Shown piece by piece: positions 33,515-41,772 of a stretch of 64,000 nt of DNA. Where the stretch lies: the NCBI RefSeq assembly GCF_017639205.1, contig NZ_CP071139.1:1116001-1180000 (forward strand), written 5' to 3'. Made by a program: the position numbers and the translations under genes. Source of the stretch: Streptomyces nojiriensis. GTDB lineage: Bacteria; Actinomycetota; Actinomycetes; Streptomycetales; Streptomycetaceae. Position 1 is the stretch's first letter; the number at the start of each line of letters is the position of its first letter. The notes below the pieces were generated by a model. That model saw nothing but the letters and a program-made list of their open reading frames with translations. It had not been told where the DNA came from and did not search any database.

Positions 33515-35634
33515 GGCGTGCCTCCTGCCGATGGTGCGGTGGTGAGTAGTTCCGGTTGCTGTGGTCCGGCCGTGCCGAGCAGGTCCCGTACGCCGTCGGG
33601 CCAGGGGGTCGACCCGGTGGCGTGGGCGGCCGAGTGGGCGATGACCATGCGGCCGGTGGCCGCCTCGCCGCCCTGCGCGCCCCGTACGGTGAAGGAGTAG
33701 TGCAGGGAGGCCGTGCCGACCTTGGTGACCTTGAGCTCGGTGCGCACGGCGTCCCCGAACCAGAGGCGGGCCCGGTAGTCGGCCTCGAAGTGGACCCGGG
33801 GCGTGCTGCCGAACAGGTGCGAGAGGCCCAGGCGGTGGAGGAGGACGGCCTCGGCCGCCTCGACCCAGCGCACGACGGTGGAGTGGTGGTAGTGGCCGGC
33901 GGCGTCGGTGTCGGTCCACTCGACGCGGCGTTCGACGACGACGCCGGCCGGCTCGGCGGACGCCGGGGCGGACACCGGGCCGGGCGCGGCATCGGGGGCG
34001 GGGGCGGCTTCGGTGCGGGCGCGTTCGCGCAGTTCACCGCGCCGGAGCTTGCCGGTGCCGGTGCGCGGGAGCGCGGTGACGAACTCGACGGCACGCGGGT
34101 ACTTGTACGGGGCGATGGTCTCCTTGACGTGGGTCTGGAGCTCGCGGACGGTCGCCCCGTCGGCCGGGACACCGGCGCCCAGGACGACGTACGCCTTCAC
34201 GAGCATGCCGCGCCGGGTGTCCGGGGCCCCGACCACCGCGCACTCCTCGACGTGCGGGTGGGTGAGGAGGGCCTTCTCGACCTCGGGGCCCGCGATGTTG
34301 TAGCCCGAGGAGACGATCATGTCGTCGCTGCGGGCGACGTACCAGAAGTAGCCCTCCGCGTCGCGGATGTAGGTGTCGCCGGTGATGTTCCAGCCGTTCC
34401 TGACGTACGAGGCCTGGCGCGGGTCCTCCAGGTAACGGCACCCGGTGGGACCGGTGACCGCGAGCAGGCCGGGCTGCCCGTCGGGGACGGGGTCGCCGTT
34501 CTCGTCGACCACGGCGGCGCGGTAGCCCGGAACGGGGCGGCCGGTGGAACCGGGGCGGATGTCGTCGTCGGCCGCGGAGATGAAGACGTGCAGCATCTCG
34601 GTGGCGCCGATGCCGTCGATGATGCGCAGGCCCGTGGCGGCGTGGAACTCGTGCCACACCGCTGCCGGGAGCGGTTCGCCGGCAGACACGCAGCGGCGGA
34701 GCCCGGCCAGCCGGTCCACCGCCCCCGCCTCCATGATCGCGCGGTAGGCCGTGGGTGCGGTGAACAGCACGGTCACACCGTGCTCCGCGACGAGGTCGGC
34801 CAGCTGCAGCGGGGCCGCCTGCTCGATCAGCAGGGTCGCGGCCCCGGCGTGGAGGGGGAAGACCACCAGCCCGCCGAGCCCGAAGGTGAAGGCGAGCGGC
34901 GGTGTGCCGGTGAAGACGTCGTCCGGGCGGGGCTTGAGGACGTGCCGGGAGAACGTGTCGGCGTTGGCCAGGACGTCGCGGTGGAAGTGCAGGGTCGCCT
35001 TCGGCCGGCCGGTGGTACCGGAGGTGAAGGCGATCAGTGCCACGTCGTCCGCGGCCGTGACCACGGTGGTGAACCGGCCGTCCTTGGCGGCGCAGCGCGC
35101 GGCCAGGTCCTCCGGTCCGGGCCCGCCGTAGGTGAGGACCGGCAGGGCGGGCAGGCCGGGGCGGCGGCCCGGGTCGAGCTCGTCGGCGTAGCGGTGGTCG
35201 CACAGGGCGAGCGAGGGCCGGCTGATGTCGGTGAGCTCGGCGAGTTCTCCGGCGCGCAGCAGCGGCATGGTGGTGACGGCGACCCCGCCTGCCTTCAGGA
35301 CGCCGAACCAGGCGGCGACGAGCCAGGGGTTGTTGGGGCCGCGCAGCAGGACGCGGTTGCCGGGCCGGAGGCCGAAGTCCTCGGTGAGGACCTGGGCGAC
35401 CTGGTTGGCGCGCTGCTGCAGTTCGCCGTAGGTCCAGCGCTCGGTCGGGGTGAGCAGACAGGGACGGTCGGGGCCGTGCCGCTCGACGGCGTCGTCGAGC
35501 AGGCGCCGGGCGCAGTTGAGGCGGTCCGGGTACTCCAACTCCGGTAGTTCGAAGTGGAGTTCGGGCCAGAGGGGGAAAGGCGGAAGCCGATCACGACAGA
35601 AGGAATCGGCGTACGCGGAAGGGGAGAGCTCCAT
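33496..35634 (-). CDS. Aryl-CoA ligase fused to hotdog thioesterase
   Basis: 712 aa, about 170 longer than a normal benzoate/2-aminobenzoate-type CoA ligase. Residues 1-540 are the ANL domain: FTSGTTGRPKATLHFH (P-loop, near 204), IDGIGATEMLH, GDTYIRDAEGYFWYVARSDD and the catalytic Lys in PRTGTGKLRRGEL. An Ala/Pro-rich linker (about 545-570) leads to a hotdog thioesterase (about 573-690, VEWTDTDAAGHYHHSTVVRWVEAAEA) like 4-hydroxybenzoyl-CoA thioesterases. The single protein could both activate salicylate and release gentisate from gentisyl-CoA. First gene of the operon. Confidence 0.88.
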   Translation of the reverse strand: MELSPSAYADSFCRDRLPPFPLWPELHFELPELEYPDRLNCARRLLDDAVERHGPDRPCLLTPTERWTYGELQQRANQVAQVLTEDFGLRPGNRVLLRGPNNPWLVAAWFGVLKAGGVAVTTMPLLRAGELAELTDISRPSLALCDHRYADELDPGRRPGLPALPVLTYGGPGPEDLAARCAAKDGRFTTVVTAADDVALIAFTSGTTGRPKATLHFHRDVLANADTFSRHVLKPRPDDVFTGTPPLAFTFGLGGLVVFPLHAGAATLLIEQAAPLQLADLVAEHGVTVLFTAPTAYRAIMEAGAVDRLAGLRRCVSAGEPLPAAVWHEFHAATGLRIIDGIGATEMLHVFISAADDDIRPGSTGRPVPGYRAAVVDENGDPVPDGQPGLLAVTGPTGCRYLEDPRQASYVRNGWNITGDTYIRDAEGYFWYVARSDDMIVSSGYNIAGPEVEKALLTHPHVEECAVVGAPDTRRGMLVKAYVVLGAGVPADGATVRELQTHVKETIAPYKYPRAVEFVTALPRTGTGKLRRGELRERARTEAAPAPDAAPGPVSAPASAEPAGVVVERRVEWTDTDAAGHYHHSTVVRWVEAAEAVLLHRLGLSHLFGSTPRVHFEADYRARLWFGDAVRTELKVTKVGTASLHYSFTVRGAQGGEAATGRMVIAHSAAHATGSTPWPDGVRDLLGTAGPQQPELLTTAPSAGGTPCASQS

Positions 35635-35677
35635 GGGGCGGCACCTCGATCAGGGAGCAGCGGGGAGACGGGTGCAC

Positions 35678-35705
35678 CGTATGTCGAATATTTGGCGCTC
35701 GTCAA
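35678..35705 (-). promoter_or_regulatory. Promoter of the salicylate operon
   Basis: On the minus strand TTGACG (35705-35700) is followed by a 17-base spacer and CATACG/ATACGG at the -10 position, about 44 bp before the ligase ATG. The spacer contains CCAAATATTCGAC, similar to the spacer of the promoter at 43365-43394. Confidence 0.5.
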
Positions 35706-35780
35706 CATCTCGCGATATAGCATGGGGCGCGGGAGGCCTTCGGGGCGCCTTCCGGGCCCTCCGGGCACCCGTGACGCGCC

Positions 35781-36224
35781 TCAGGAGGCGGGGACGCGGA
35801 CCCGGACGGACTTGCCGGACTCGTGGGCCACGACGGAGAGTTCGCCGCCCAGCTCGGCCGTCAGCAGGTGGACCATCAGCAGCCCGCGCCCACCCTCGGA
35901 CTCCGGGTCGACCTCCGCACGGGGCGCAGGGAGCCTCGGCAGCCCGGAGCCCCGGTCGGCGACCTCCAGCCGGAGCCAGCCGCCACCCTCCGCGACGGTG
36001 ACGCGCATCCGTCCGGCGCCGCCCGCATGCCGGACGACGTTCCCGACGAGTTCACTGACGGCCACCAGCAGGGCGTCCGCCACGTCGGCGGGGACCCGCC
36101 AGCCGTCGAGGGCGGCGCGCACCCGGGACCTGACCTGCGGAACGCTCGCGGCGACGGGGTCGGAGACCCAGTGGACGAAGCTTCGGACCGCGGGAACCGC
36201 AGAGGGGTCGGCGATGGTGAGCAT
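35781..36224 (-). CDS. RsbW-like ATP-binding anti-sigma/serine kinase
   Basis: 147 aa, HATPase_c_2 type. N box VSELVGNVVRHAG (about 58-70), G1 box VADRGSGLP (about 88-96), G2 box EGGRGLLMV (about 109-117). Streptomyces genomes carry many such single-domain proteins, which act as anti-sigma factors or as kinases of anti-anti-sigma proteins. No partner gene is adjacent. ATG 36224; AGGAG-like purine tract GGGAGCGCC precedes it. Confidence 0.85.
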   Translation of the reverse strand: MLTIADPSAVPAVRSFVHWVSDPVAASVPQVRSRVRAALDGWRVPADVADALLVAVSELVGNVVRHAGGAGRMRVTVAEGGGWLRLEVADRGSGLPRLPAPRAEVDPESEGGRGLLMVHLLTAELGGELSVVAHESGKSVRVRVPAS

Positions 36225-36341
36225 GAGGCGCTCCCGAAGGGGGAAGGCGGCGCCGCCACTGCAGTAGCTCGTGTAACTGATCCCGAATCCGGATCGTCCA
36301 TGGGCTTGTGGTCAGCGGAAACGCGTCGCTAGAGTCCTTGA

Positions 36342-36353
36342 TTACACGTGTAA
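36342..36353. promoter_or_regulatory. Candidate LacI-family operator
   Basis: Perfect 12-bp palindrome TTACACGTGTAA, overlapping TTGATT (36338-36343) that could be a -35. Near-identical sites lie upstream of the MFS gene at 44634 and, more diverged, the lacI-type gene at 41760. This is the size and CpG-centred symmetry of LacI/GalR operators. Confidence 0.55.
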
Positions 36354-36457
36354 CACGCTACGCCTCCCCCGGTGACTCGCGCAAGCATTCCGGACAAACG
36401 ACGCGAAGCCTGCGTCCGCCCCACCGGCCACAGAGCCACAGAGCCACCCGGAATCCG

Positions 36458-36513
36458 GGACACGAGGACACCGGGACACGAGGACACCGGGACACCGGGA
36501 CACCGGGACACCG
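36458..36513. repeat. Seven tandem 8-bp repeats GGACACSR
   Basis: Units: GGACACGA, GGACACCG, GGACACGA, then four copies of GGACACCG, uninterrupted over 56 bp, ending 21 bp before the hydrolase start. It lies in the presumed 5' untranslated region. Unit length 8 is not a multiple of three, which argues against coding. Confidence 0.9.
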
Positions 36514-36533
36514 CCGACATTGGAAGGGCCGCA

Positions 36534-37484
36534 ATGACACAATCTCCCCCCGCCGAGATCGACATCGCCGACATGACCTGGCCACCCCCGCCGTACCGGT
36601 CCCCCGTACCGCCCGTGACGGGCGCGGACGGCGTCCGCCGCTTCGACGGGATCACCTACGCCACCACGCCCGGCTACCGCCCCCGGCTGCTCGACGTCCA
36701 GGTGCCCGCCGGCGAACGCCCGTTCCCGGCGGTCGTCTGGATCCACGGCGGCGGCTGGCTGGACGGCGACCGCCGCTACCCGCCGCCGACCGTCCCCGCC
36801 GGCCTGCTGCACGGGGCGGTACTGGCGGCCGGCCTCGCACTCGTCTCGATCGACTACCGGCACAGCCTCGAGGCGCCCTTCCCGGCCCAGCTGCACGATG
36901 CGAAGGCCGCGATCCGCTACGTCCGCGCGTTCGCCGGCGACCTCGGCATCGACCCGGACCGGATCGGCGTCTGGGGCGAGTCCGCAGGCGGTCACCTGGC
37001 CGCGCTGGCCGGCCTCGTCGGCCCCGACAGCCCGCGGGGCGCGGCGCTGGAGGGCGCGGAGGGCGTCGGCTCCGGCGAGACCGGGGTCCGTGCCGTCGTC
37101 GACTGGTACGGCGTCGCCGACCTCGTCACCCTGGCCGAGCACCCCATGCCGGCGATGCCCGGTACGGAGTTCCCCGATCCCTACGAGGCCCTGCTCGGTG
37201 CCACCGTCGCCGAACGGCCGGACCTGGCGCGGGCCGCGAGCCCGGTGACGTACGCGGAGGGCTCGAAGCCGCCGCCGTTCCTGCTCGTGCACGGCACGGC
37301 CGACGGCCTGGTCCCGTACAGCCAGAGCGAAGCCCTCGCCGCGGCCCTGAAGAGCGCCGGGGGCGAGGTCACCCTGCAGCCCGTGGAGGGCGCCGACCAC
37401 ATCTTCCTCGGCTCCTGCGACATCCCCGGCATCGTCGAGGGGGGCGTGGCCTTCCTGGCCCGGCACCTCGGCGCGGGAGCCTGA
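36534..37484 (+). CDS. Alpha/beta hydrolase, HSL/BD-FAE-like esterase
   Basis: 316 aa from ATG 36534 with GGAAGGG upstream; the frame stays open through the tandem repeats but that part is not coding-like. Oxyanion motif HGGGWLDGD (about 71-79), nucleophile elbow [11 protein letters not shown] (Ser near 153), acid region [10 protein letters not shown] and catalytic His in GADHIFLG (about 291). The cytoplasmic serine esterase likely hydrolyses small esters. The upstream TTACACGTGTAA palindrome suggests co-control with the LacI-type regulator 4 kb away. Confidence 0.88.
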   Translation: MTQSPPAEIDIADMTWPPPPYRSPVPPVTGADGVRRFDGITYATTPGYRPRLLDVQVPAGERPFPAVVWIHGGGWLDGDRRYPPPTVPAGLLHGAVLAAGLALVSIDYRHSLEAPFPAQLHDAKAAIRYVRAFAGDLGIDPDRIGVWGESAGGHLAALAGLVGPDSPRGAALEGAEGVGSGETGVRAVVDWYGVADLVTLAEHPMPAMPGTEFPDPYEALLGATVAERPDLARAASPVTYAEGSKPPPFLLVHGTADGLVPYSQSEALAAALKSAGGEVTLQPVEGADHIFLGSCDIPGIVEGGVAFLARHLGAGA

Positions 37485-37599
37485 CGGCGCCGGTCCCGCA
37501 CCCCTGTTCCGCCGCGGGGGCGCGGCGACGGCCGCGCCCCCGCGTTCCCTTCACAGCACACCCGGCCGCGAGCCCCCGCCGCGGCCACGAGAGGCAGCC

Positions 37600-38361
37600 A
37601 TGTCCGCCAACCCGACCACCACCACCCCGCACGGCAGACCCCGCGGACCGCACCGCTGCGGTGGCACCGGCCGACGCGCCGGGGCCGGGGCCCCGCGCGA
37701 CCGCGGCGTCCTCGTCGCGGGCCTCCTGCTCCTGGGTGCCGCCGTACTGCCGGCCCTCGTCGTCCGCGCCGACGTCGCGCATCCGCCCTTCCAGGGGTTG
37801 GACGACCGGTGGCTGATCCGGATGGGCGGCCCGCACGAGGGGATCTACCAGGCCGCCGCCACGATCCTGGACCTGATCGGCGGTCCGGTCGGCTCCCTGA
37901 TACCGCTGTCGGTACTGCTCCTGCTGCTCGTCCGGAGGCGCTGGGTGTCGGCCGGCTTCCTGCTCGCCGCCACCATCGGCGGCAACATGCTCGTCGTCCA
38001 GGGCCTCAAGCACCTGGTGGACCGGCCGCGCCCGGCGCATCCGCTGGTCCGCGTCGACCACGGCTCCTTCCCGTCGGGCCACGCGGCCACGGCGGCGCTC
38101 CTGGTCGTCGTCCTCGGGGCCCTGCTGGTCCCGGCCGCCCGGCGGCGGGCGTGGTGGACCGGGGGCGCCGTCTTCACGCTGGCCATGATGTGGAGCCGTA
38201 CCTGGCTGCACGCGCACTGGCTCAGCGACACGGTGGCCGGGGCCGCGGCGGGCGCGGGGGCGGGACTGCTGACGTGGTGGCTGTTCGGTCCGGCACTCGC
38301 CCGTGAACGTGCCCGCGCCCACGACCGCCGGGGGGCGGCCGCAGGCGCGGGTACGGCCTGA
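37600..38361 (+). CDS. PAP2-family membrane phosphatase
   Basis: 253 aa with an Arg/Gly-rich cytoplasmic N terminus and about five or six TM helices. All three PAP2 motifs are intact: KHLVDRPRP (C1), SFPSGHAA (C2) and SRTWLHAHWLSD (C3). The family dephosphorylates lipid phosphates such as undecaprenyl pyrophosphate or phosphatidate on the outer membrane face. ATG 37600, GAGAGGCAGCC upstream; 115 bp after the esterase and possibly cotranscribed. Confidence 0.88.
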   Translation: MSANPTTTTPHGRPRGPHRCGGTGRRAGAGAPRDRGVLVAGLLLLGAAVLPALVVRADVAHPPFQGLDDRWLIRMGGPHEGIYQAAATILDLIGGPVGSLIPLSVLLLLLVRRRWVSAGFLLAATIGGNMLVVQGLKHLVDRPRPAHPLVRVDHGSFPSGHAATAALLVVVLGALLVPAARRRAWWTGGAVFTLAMMWSRTWLHAHWLSDTVAGAAAGAGAGLLTWWLFGPALARERARAHDRRGAAAGAGTA

Positions 38362-38364
38362 CCG

Positions 38365-39141
38365 TCACTGGTACGGGATGTCGATACCGGCGGCGCGCAG
38401 GTTCGCCTCGACCAGTGCGTTCAGCCGGGCGATGGCCGGCGCCCGGTCCTCGCGGTGGTGGTTGACCAGTCCGTACCGGGAGGCGGTGTCGGACCGGCCC
38501 CGGGACCCCGTCGGCATCGTCAGCAGCGCCCGGTCCGCCAGCAGCTTGCCGGTCAGCAGGGACGCCAGCTCCTCGATCCGCGGGTCGTCGGGATCCCAGG
38601 ACGCGGCGTCCGCGCCGCGCTTGGTCAGTTCGACGTACTCGGGATCGTCGAGCGAGTGGTGGAGCCGGGTCAGGAAGCTGTCGAAGACCTCCGGGATCAG
38701 CGCCCGGGCCAGCACCAGGGCCTCTCGTTGCGTGGCCACGTAGTCGGGGCCGAACCCGAGGTCGGTGAGTCGGTCCAGGGCGGCGCAGGCCCGGTCGGGC
38801 AGCAGGGCGCGGTCGCCGTCGGTGAGTCGGTGCAGCGTGTCCCGGCGTGCGCTCAGGTCCTCGATCCGTTCGGTGAGCCGGCTGCGTACGTCGTCCAGGG
38901 CCGCGGCGAACTTCTCGGGATCGGCGGCGAGCAGCTCGACCGTCTCGGCCAGCGGCACGCCGGCCGAGGCGAGGGTCCGGACCTGGACCAGCCGGAGCAG
39001 GTCGGCCGATCGGTAGCGCCGATAGCCGGAGCCGTCGCGTCCCGGCTCGGCGACCAGGCCGAGCCGGTGGTAGTGCCGCACGGTCTTGACCGTGACGCCG
39101 GCGAACGCGGCCGCCTGACCGATCGTGAGCCCGTCTGTCAT
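38365..39141 (-). CDS. MerR-family transcriptional regulator
   Basis: 258 aa. N-terminal MerR HTH: LTIGQAAAFAGVTVKTVRHYHRLGLV (about 5-30) and wing SGYRRYRSADLLRLVQVRTLASAGVPL. A long coiled helix follows, then an extended C-terminal domain (about 120-258) without Cys pairs, arguing for an organic ligand rather than a metal or redox sensor. Divergent from a serine hydrolase gene across a MerR-type promoter. Confidence 0.9.
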   Translation of the reverse strand: MTDGLTIGQAAAFAGVTVKTVRHYHRLGLVAEPGRDGSGYRRYRSADLLRLVQVRTLASAGVPLAETVELLAADPEKFAAALDDVRSRLTERIEDLSARRDTLHRLTDGDRALLPDRACAALDRLTDLGFGPDYVATQREALVLARALIPEVFDSFLTRLHHSLDDPEYVELTKRGADAASWDPDDPRIEELASLLTGKLLADRALLTMPTGSRGRSDTASRYGLVNHHREDRAPAIARLNALVEANLRAAGIDIPYQ

Positions 39142-39239
39142 CGGCTCGGCACACCTCTCGCTCGTGGGGGTTCCGGGCGATCACCGCGGCGATCACCGGG
39201 GCGAGGGTAGCTCGCGTCGGCCCATGTCCGCGACGGGTG

Positions 39240-39264
39240 TTGACCTTGACCTCGGGTCAGGGTG
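39240..39264 (+). promoter_or_regulatory. MerR-type promoter/operator
   Basis: TTGACC (39240-39245) begins a spacer occupied by an inverted repeat ACCTTGACC-TCG-GGTCAGGGT (39243-39263, one mismatch). A dyad placed in an over-long spacer is the hallmark of MerR-activated promoters; it points towards the serine hydrolase. The -10 is weak. Confidence 0.5.
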
Positions 39265-39355
39265 GAAGGTCGGTGCACGGCCGCCTCGACGGGGTCGTGG
39301 AGCCGCCGGGACCACCGGGGCTGCCGGGGGTCCGACACCGTGCACGAGGGGAATC

Positions 39356-40588
39356 ATGAGGCGAACGAGCGACAGCGGCCTGGCCGGAGCAGGGCTGAGC
39401 AGACTGCGCGAGGTACTGACACGACACGTCGAGTCCAAGCGGATTCCCGGGCTCGTCGCCCTCGTCGGCCACGGCGGCCGGACGTTCGTCGAAGCGATCG
39501 GGACGATGCGCCACGACGGTGGCGCGCCGATGCGCCGGGACACGATCTTCCGGATGGCGTCCGCGTCCAAGCCGGTCACGATGGCGGCGGCGATGGTCCT
39601 GCTCGACGAGTGCCGGCTGCGCCTGGACGACCCGGTGGACCCGTGGCTGCCCGAACTCGCCGGCCGACGGGTGCTGAAGCGGCCCGACGGCCCGCTGGAG
39701 GACACCGCCCCGGCACGGCGTCCGATCACCGTACGGGATCTGCTGACCTCCACGTTCGGGCTCGGAGTGGACTTCGACCTGCTGGACACCCCGATCCGGG
39801 CCGCCACCTTCGCGCGGACCGACTACGGCGTGGCCTCGGGGCCGGCGCCCGGGCCGGACGAGTGGATGCGCCGCCTGGGCGAGCTGCCGCTGTCGTACCA
39901 GCCCGGCGAGCGATGGCAGTACGACCTCAGCAACGAGGTGGTCGGCGTGCTGGTCGCCAGGGTCGCGGGCCGCCCGTTGGAGGCGTTCCTGCGCGAACGC
40001 GTCCTCGATCCGCTGGGGATGAAGGACACCGGCTTCCACGTACCCGCCGACGGCATCGACCGGCTGCCGCCCCTGTACGGGCCCGATCCGCAGACCGGAG
40101 AGTTCCTCGTCTGGGACGAGGCGGCCGGGGGAAGGTCCAGCCGGCCCCCGGCGTTCCAGGGCGCCGGCGGCGGGCTGGTCTCCACCGTCGACGACTACCA
40201 CGCCTACTTCCGGATGCTGCTGAACCACGGCGTGCACGGCGGCGAACGGATCCTGTCCCGGGCCGCCGTCGAGCTGATGACCACCAACCGCCTCACGTCC
40301 GGGCAGCAGGCCGCCCGGGACGCCATGTACGGGAACGTCGCCCACATGACGGCCGGACAGGGACTGCTCGGCGGCTGGGGCTTCGGAATGGCGGTACGCA
40401 CGCACCGCGACGGCTACGCGCCCGTCGGCCAGTTCGGCTGGGACGGCGGTACCGGCACCACCGCCTACGCCGACCCGCACCATCGGCTCACCGGGATCCT
40501 GCTCACCCAGGTCGGGATGTCCACCCCCGATTCCTCACGGCTCGTCCACGACTTCTGGACCACCCTCTACCAGGCCGTCGAGGACTGA
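39356..40588 (+). CDS. Beta-lactamase-fold serine hydrolase (class C-like esterase)
   Basis: 410 aa from ATG 39356 with GAGGGG upstream; no signal peptide, so cytoplasmic. SxxK nucleophile motif is SASKP (about 63-67), the YxN-type motif is YDLSNEVVG (about 188-196), and PFAM-type blocks LLTSTFGL and GGGLVSTVDDYHAYFRML are clear. The protein class contains esterases, peptidases and true AmpC enzymes; without an export signal it is most likely an esterase. Probably controlled by the divergent MerR regulator. Confidence 0.88.
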   Translation: MRRTSDSGLAGAGLSRLREVLTRHVESKRIPGLVALVGHGGRTFVEAIGTMRHDGGAPMRRDTIFRMASASKPVTMAAAMVLLDECRLRLDDPVDPWLPELAGRRVLKRPDGPLEDTAPARRPITVRDLLTSTFGLGVDFDLLDTPIRAATFARTDYGVASGPAPGPDEWMRRLGELPLSYQPGERWQYDLSNEVVGVLVARVAGRPLEAFLRERVLDPLGMKDTGFHVPADGIDRLPPLYGPDPQTGEFLVWDEAAGGRSSRPPAFQGAGGGLVSTVDDYHAYFRMLLNHGVHGGERILSRAAVELMTTNRLTSGQQAARDAMYGNVAHMTAGQGLLGGWGFGMAVRTHRDGYAPVGQFGWDGGTGTTAYADPHHRLTGILLTQVGMSTPDSSRLVHDFWTTLYQAVED

Positions 40589-40634
40589 CGGAGGCCGGCG
40601 GACCAGCAGGGCAGGAGGCCGGCAGGCCAGGAAC

Positions 40635-41642
40635 TCAGGAGGTCAGGCGGTGGACCAGGACCGGCTTCACGGCCGGCACCGGGGCCGCCGTGCCGGTCTC
40701 GATCAGCTCGTGCACCGCGTCCGCGATCTGCGCGGCCGACGGCATGTCCAGCCGGACCGTGGTGAGCGGGGGCTGCTGGAGCGTCGAGAGGACCAGGTCG
40801 TCACAGCCGACCAGGGCGACCTCGTCCGGGACGGAGATGCCCTCGGCCCGCAGCGCGTGCAGCAGCAGGGCGGCGTACTCGTCGTTGTAGGTGAAGGCGG
40901 CGTCCAGGCCGAGGCTGCGCCAGCGCCTGGCGAGCTCGCTCGCGGACTCCCGGGTGTAGGACAGTTCCAACGGGGTGACGGTGGCCGGGTGCCGGGCCGC
41001 CACCGACTCGGCGCCCGCGAGGCGGGGCTCGGCGAAGGCGCCGAGGCCGCGTTCCCGGGGCATCACCACGCCGATCCGGGTCCGGCCGCGCGCGATGAGG
41101 TGCTCGGCCGCGGTGGCACCGATCCGGGTGTGGTCGAAGCCGACGGTGTACACCCCCTCGACGGGGTGGGACGCGAAGGCCAGCAGGCCGCGCACTCCCG
41201 CGCGGGCCAGTACCTCGGCCGCCTGGGCGGTGAAGCGGTCTCCGTCCAGGGCGACGACGGCCGCGGGGCGCAGTTCGGCCCAGGCCCGGGCGGCGTCGAG
41301 GGGGTCGGCGAACCGGCCCGCGTGCAGGACGGCCGTGTAGCCGAAGCGGTCGAGCTCGCTGTGCAGATCGTCGACCCAGTCGCTGACGAGGCGGCCGATC
41401 GCGGAGATCGACGAGGGCATCAGGACGAGGTTGCTGCGGCCGGCGCGCAGGGAACGGGCGGCCGCGTGCGGTACGTAGCCGAGCTGTTTGGCCGCGTCGA
41501 GCACGCGGGCACGGGTGCCGGCGCTCACCCGGTGGCCCTGGGTGTCGTTCAGGACGAAGGAGACCGTGGCACGTGACACCCCGGCGAGGCGGGCCACGTC
41601 GGCGCTGGTGATGGACGCGGGGACGTGCGTGTCTCTGGTCAT
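40635..41642 (-). CDS. LacI-family transcriptional regulator
   Basis: 335 aa from ATG 41642 (MTRDTHVPASITSADVARLAGVS); a longer frame would add a Val/Pro repeat tail encoded by tandem 12-bp repeats and is rejected. HTH ITSADVARLAGVSRATVSFVLND (about 10-32) and hinge SLRAGRSNLVLMP. The periplasmic-binding-like effector domain follows (GVVMPRERG, EVALVGCDDL, PPLTTVRLD). It ends 48 bp from the convergent serine hydrolase. It probably represses the esterase/MFS genes via TTACACGTGTAA sites. Confidence 0.92.
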   Translation of the reverse strand: MTRDTHVPASITSADVARLAGVSRATVSFVLNDTQGHRVSAGTRARVLDAAKQLGYVPHAAARSLRAGRSNLVLMPSSISAIGRLVSDWVDDLHSELDRFGYTAVLHAGRFADPLDAARAWAELRPAAVVALDGDRFTAQAAEVLARAGVRGLLAFASHPVEGVYTVGFDHTRIGATAAEHLIARGRTRIGVVMPRERGLGAFAEPRLAGAESVAARHPATVTPLELSYTRESASELARRWRSLGLDAAFTYNDEYAALLLHALRAEGISVPDEVALVGCDDLVLSTLQQPPLTTVRLDMPSAAQIADAVHELIETGTAAPVPAVKPVLVHRLTS

Positions 41643-41696
41643 GACGTCCCTCGACGCTCCTTCTGCTCGGACCGGCATCCCATCAGGCACCGATAC

Positions 41697-41729
41697 GGGC
41701 ACCGGCACGAGCACCGGCACGGGCACCGG
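41697..41729. repeat. 12-bp tandem repeats in lacI leader
   Basis: GGGCACCGGCAC, GAGCACCGGCAC and a partial third copy GGGCACCGG lie 55-87 bp upstream of the lacI-type start. Confidence 0.8.
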
Positions 41730-41759
41730 TTTCGCTCGGGTGACTCCTTCCTTCTCAGG

Positions 41760-41772
41760 TTACACGAGTCAA
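41760..41772. promoter_or_regulatory. Possible autoregulatory LacI site
   Basis: TTACACGAGTCAA is a degenerate version of TTACACGTGTAA, placed 118-130 bp upstream of the lacI-type start and overlapping the stop of the carboxylesterase. Confidence 0.35.

Larger units (their letters stand above)
36225..36533. other. Divergent control region with operator and tandem repeats
   Basis: 309 bp between the RsbW-like gene and the alpha/beta hydrolase. It holds a perfect palindrome (36342-36353), CAGAGCCA repeats near 36430-36446 and seven 8-bp tandem repeats (36458-36513), listed separately. No gene is supported. Confidence 0.5.

Noticed and set aside
36458..36513. CRISPR array
   Set aside because: Units are only 8 bp and directly adjacent with no spacers; no cas genes are present.
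41643..41726. 28-residue N-terminal extension of the LacI-type regulator
   Set aside because: It would be a Val/Pro repeat encoded by tandem 12-bp repeats; ATG 41642 places the HTH at the usual distance from the N terminus.
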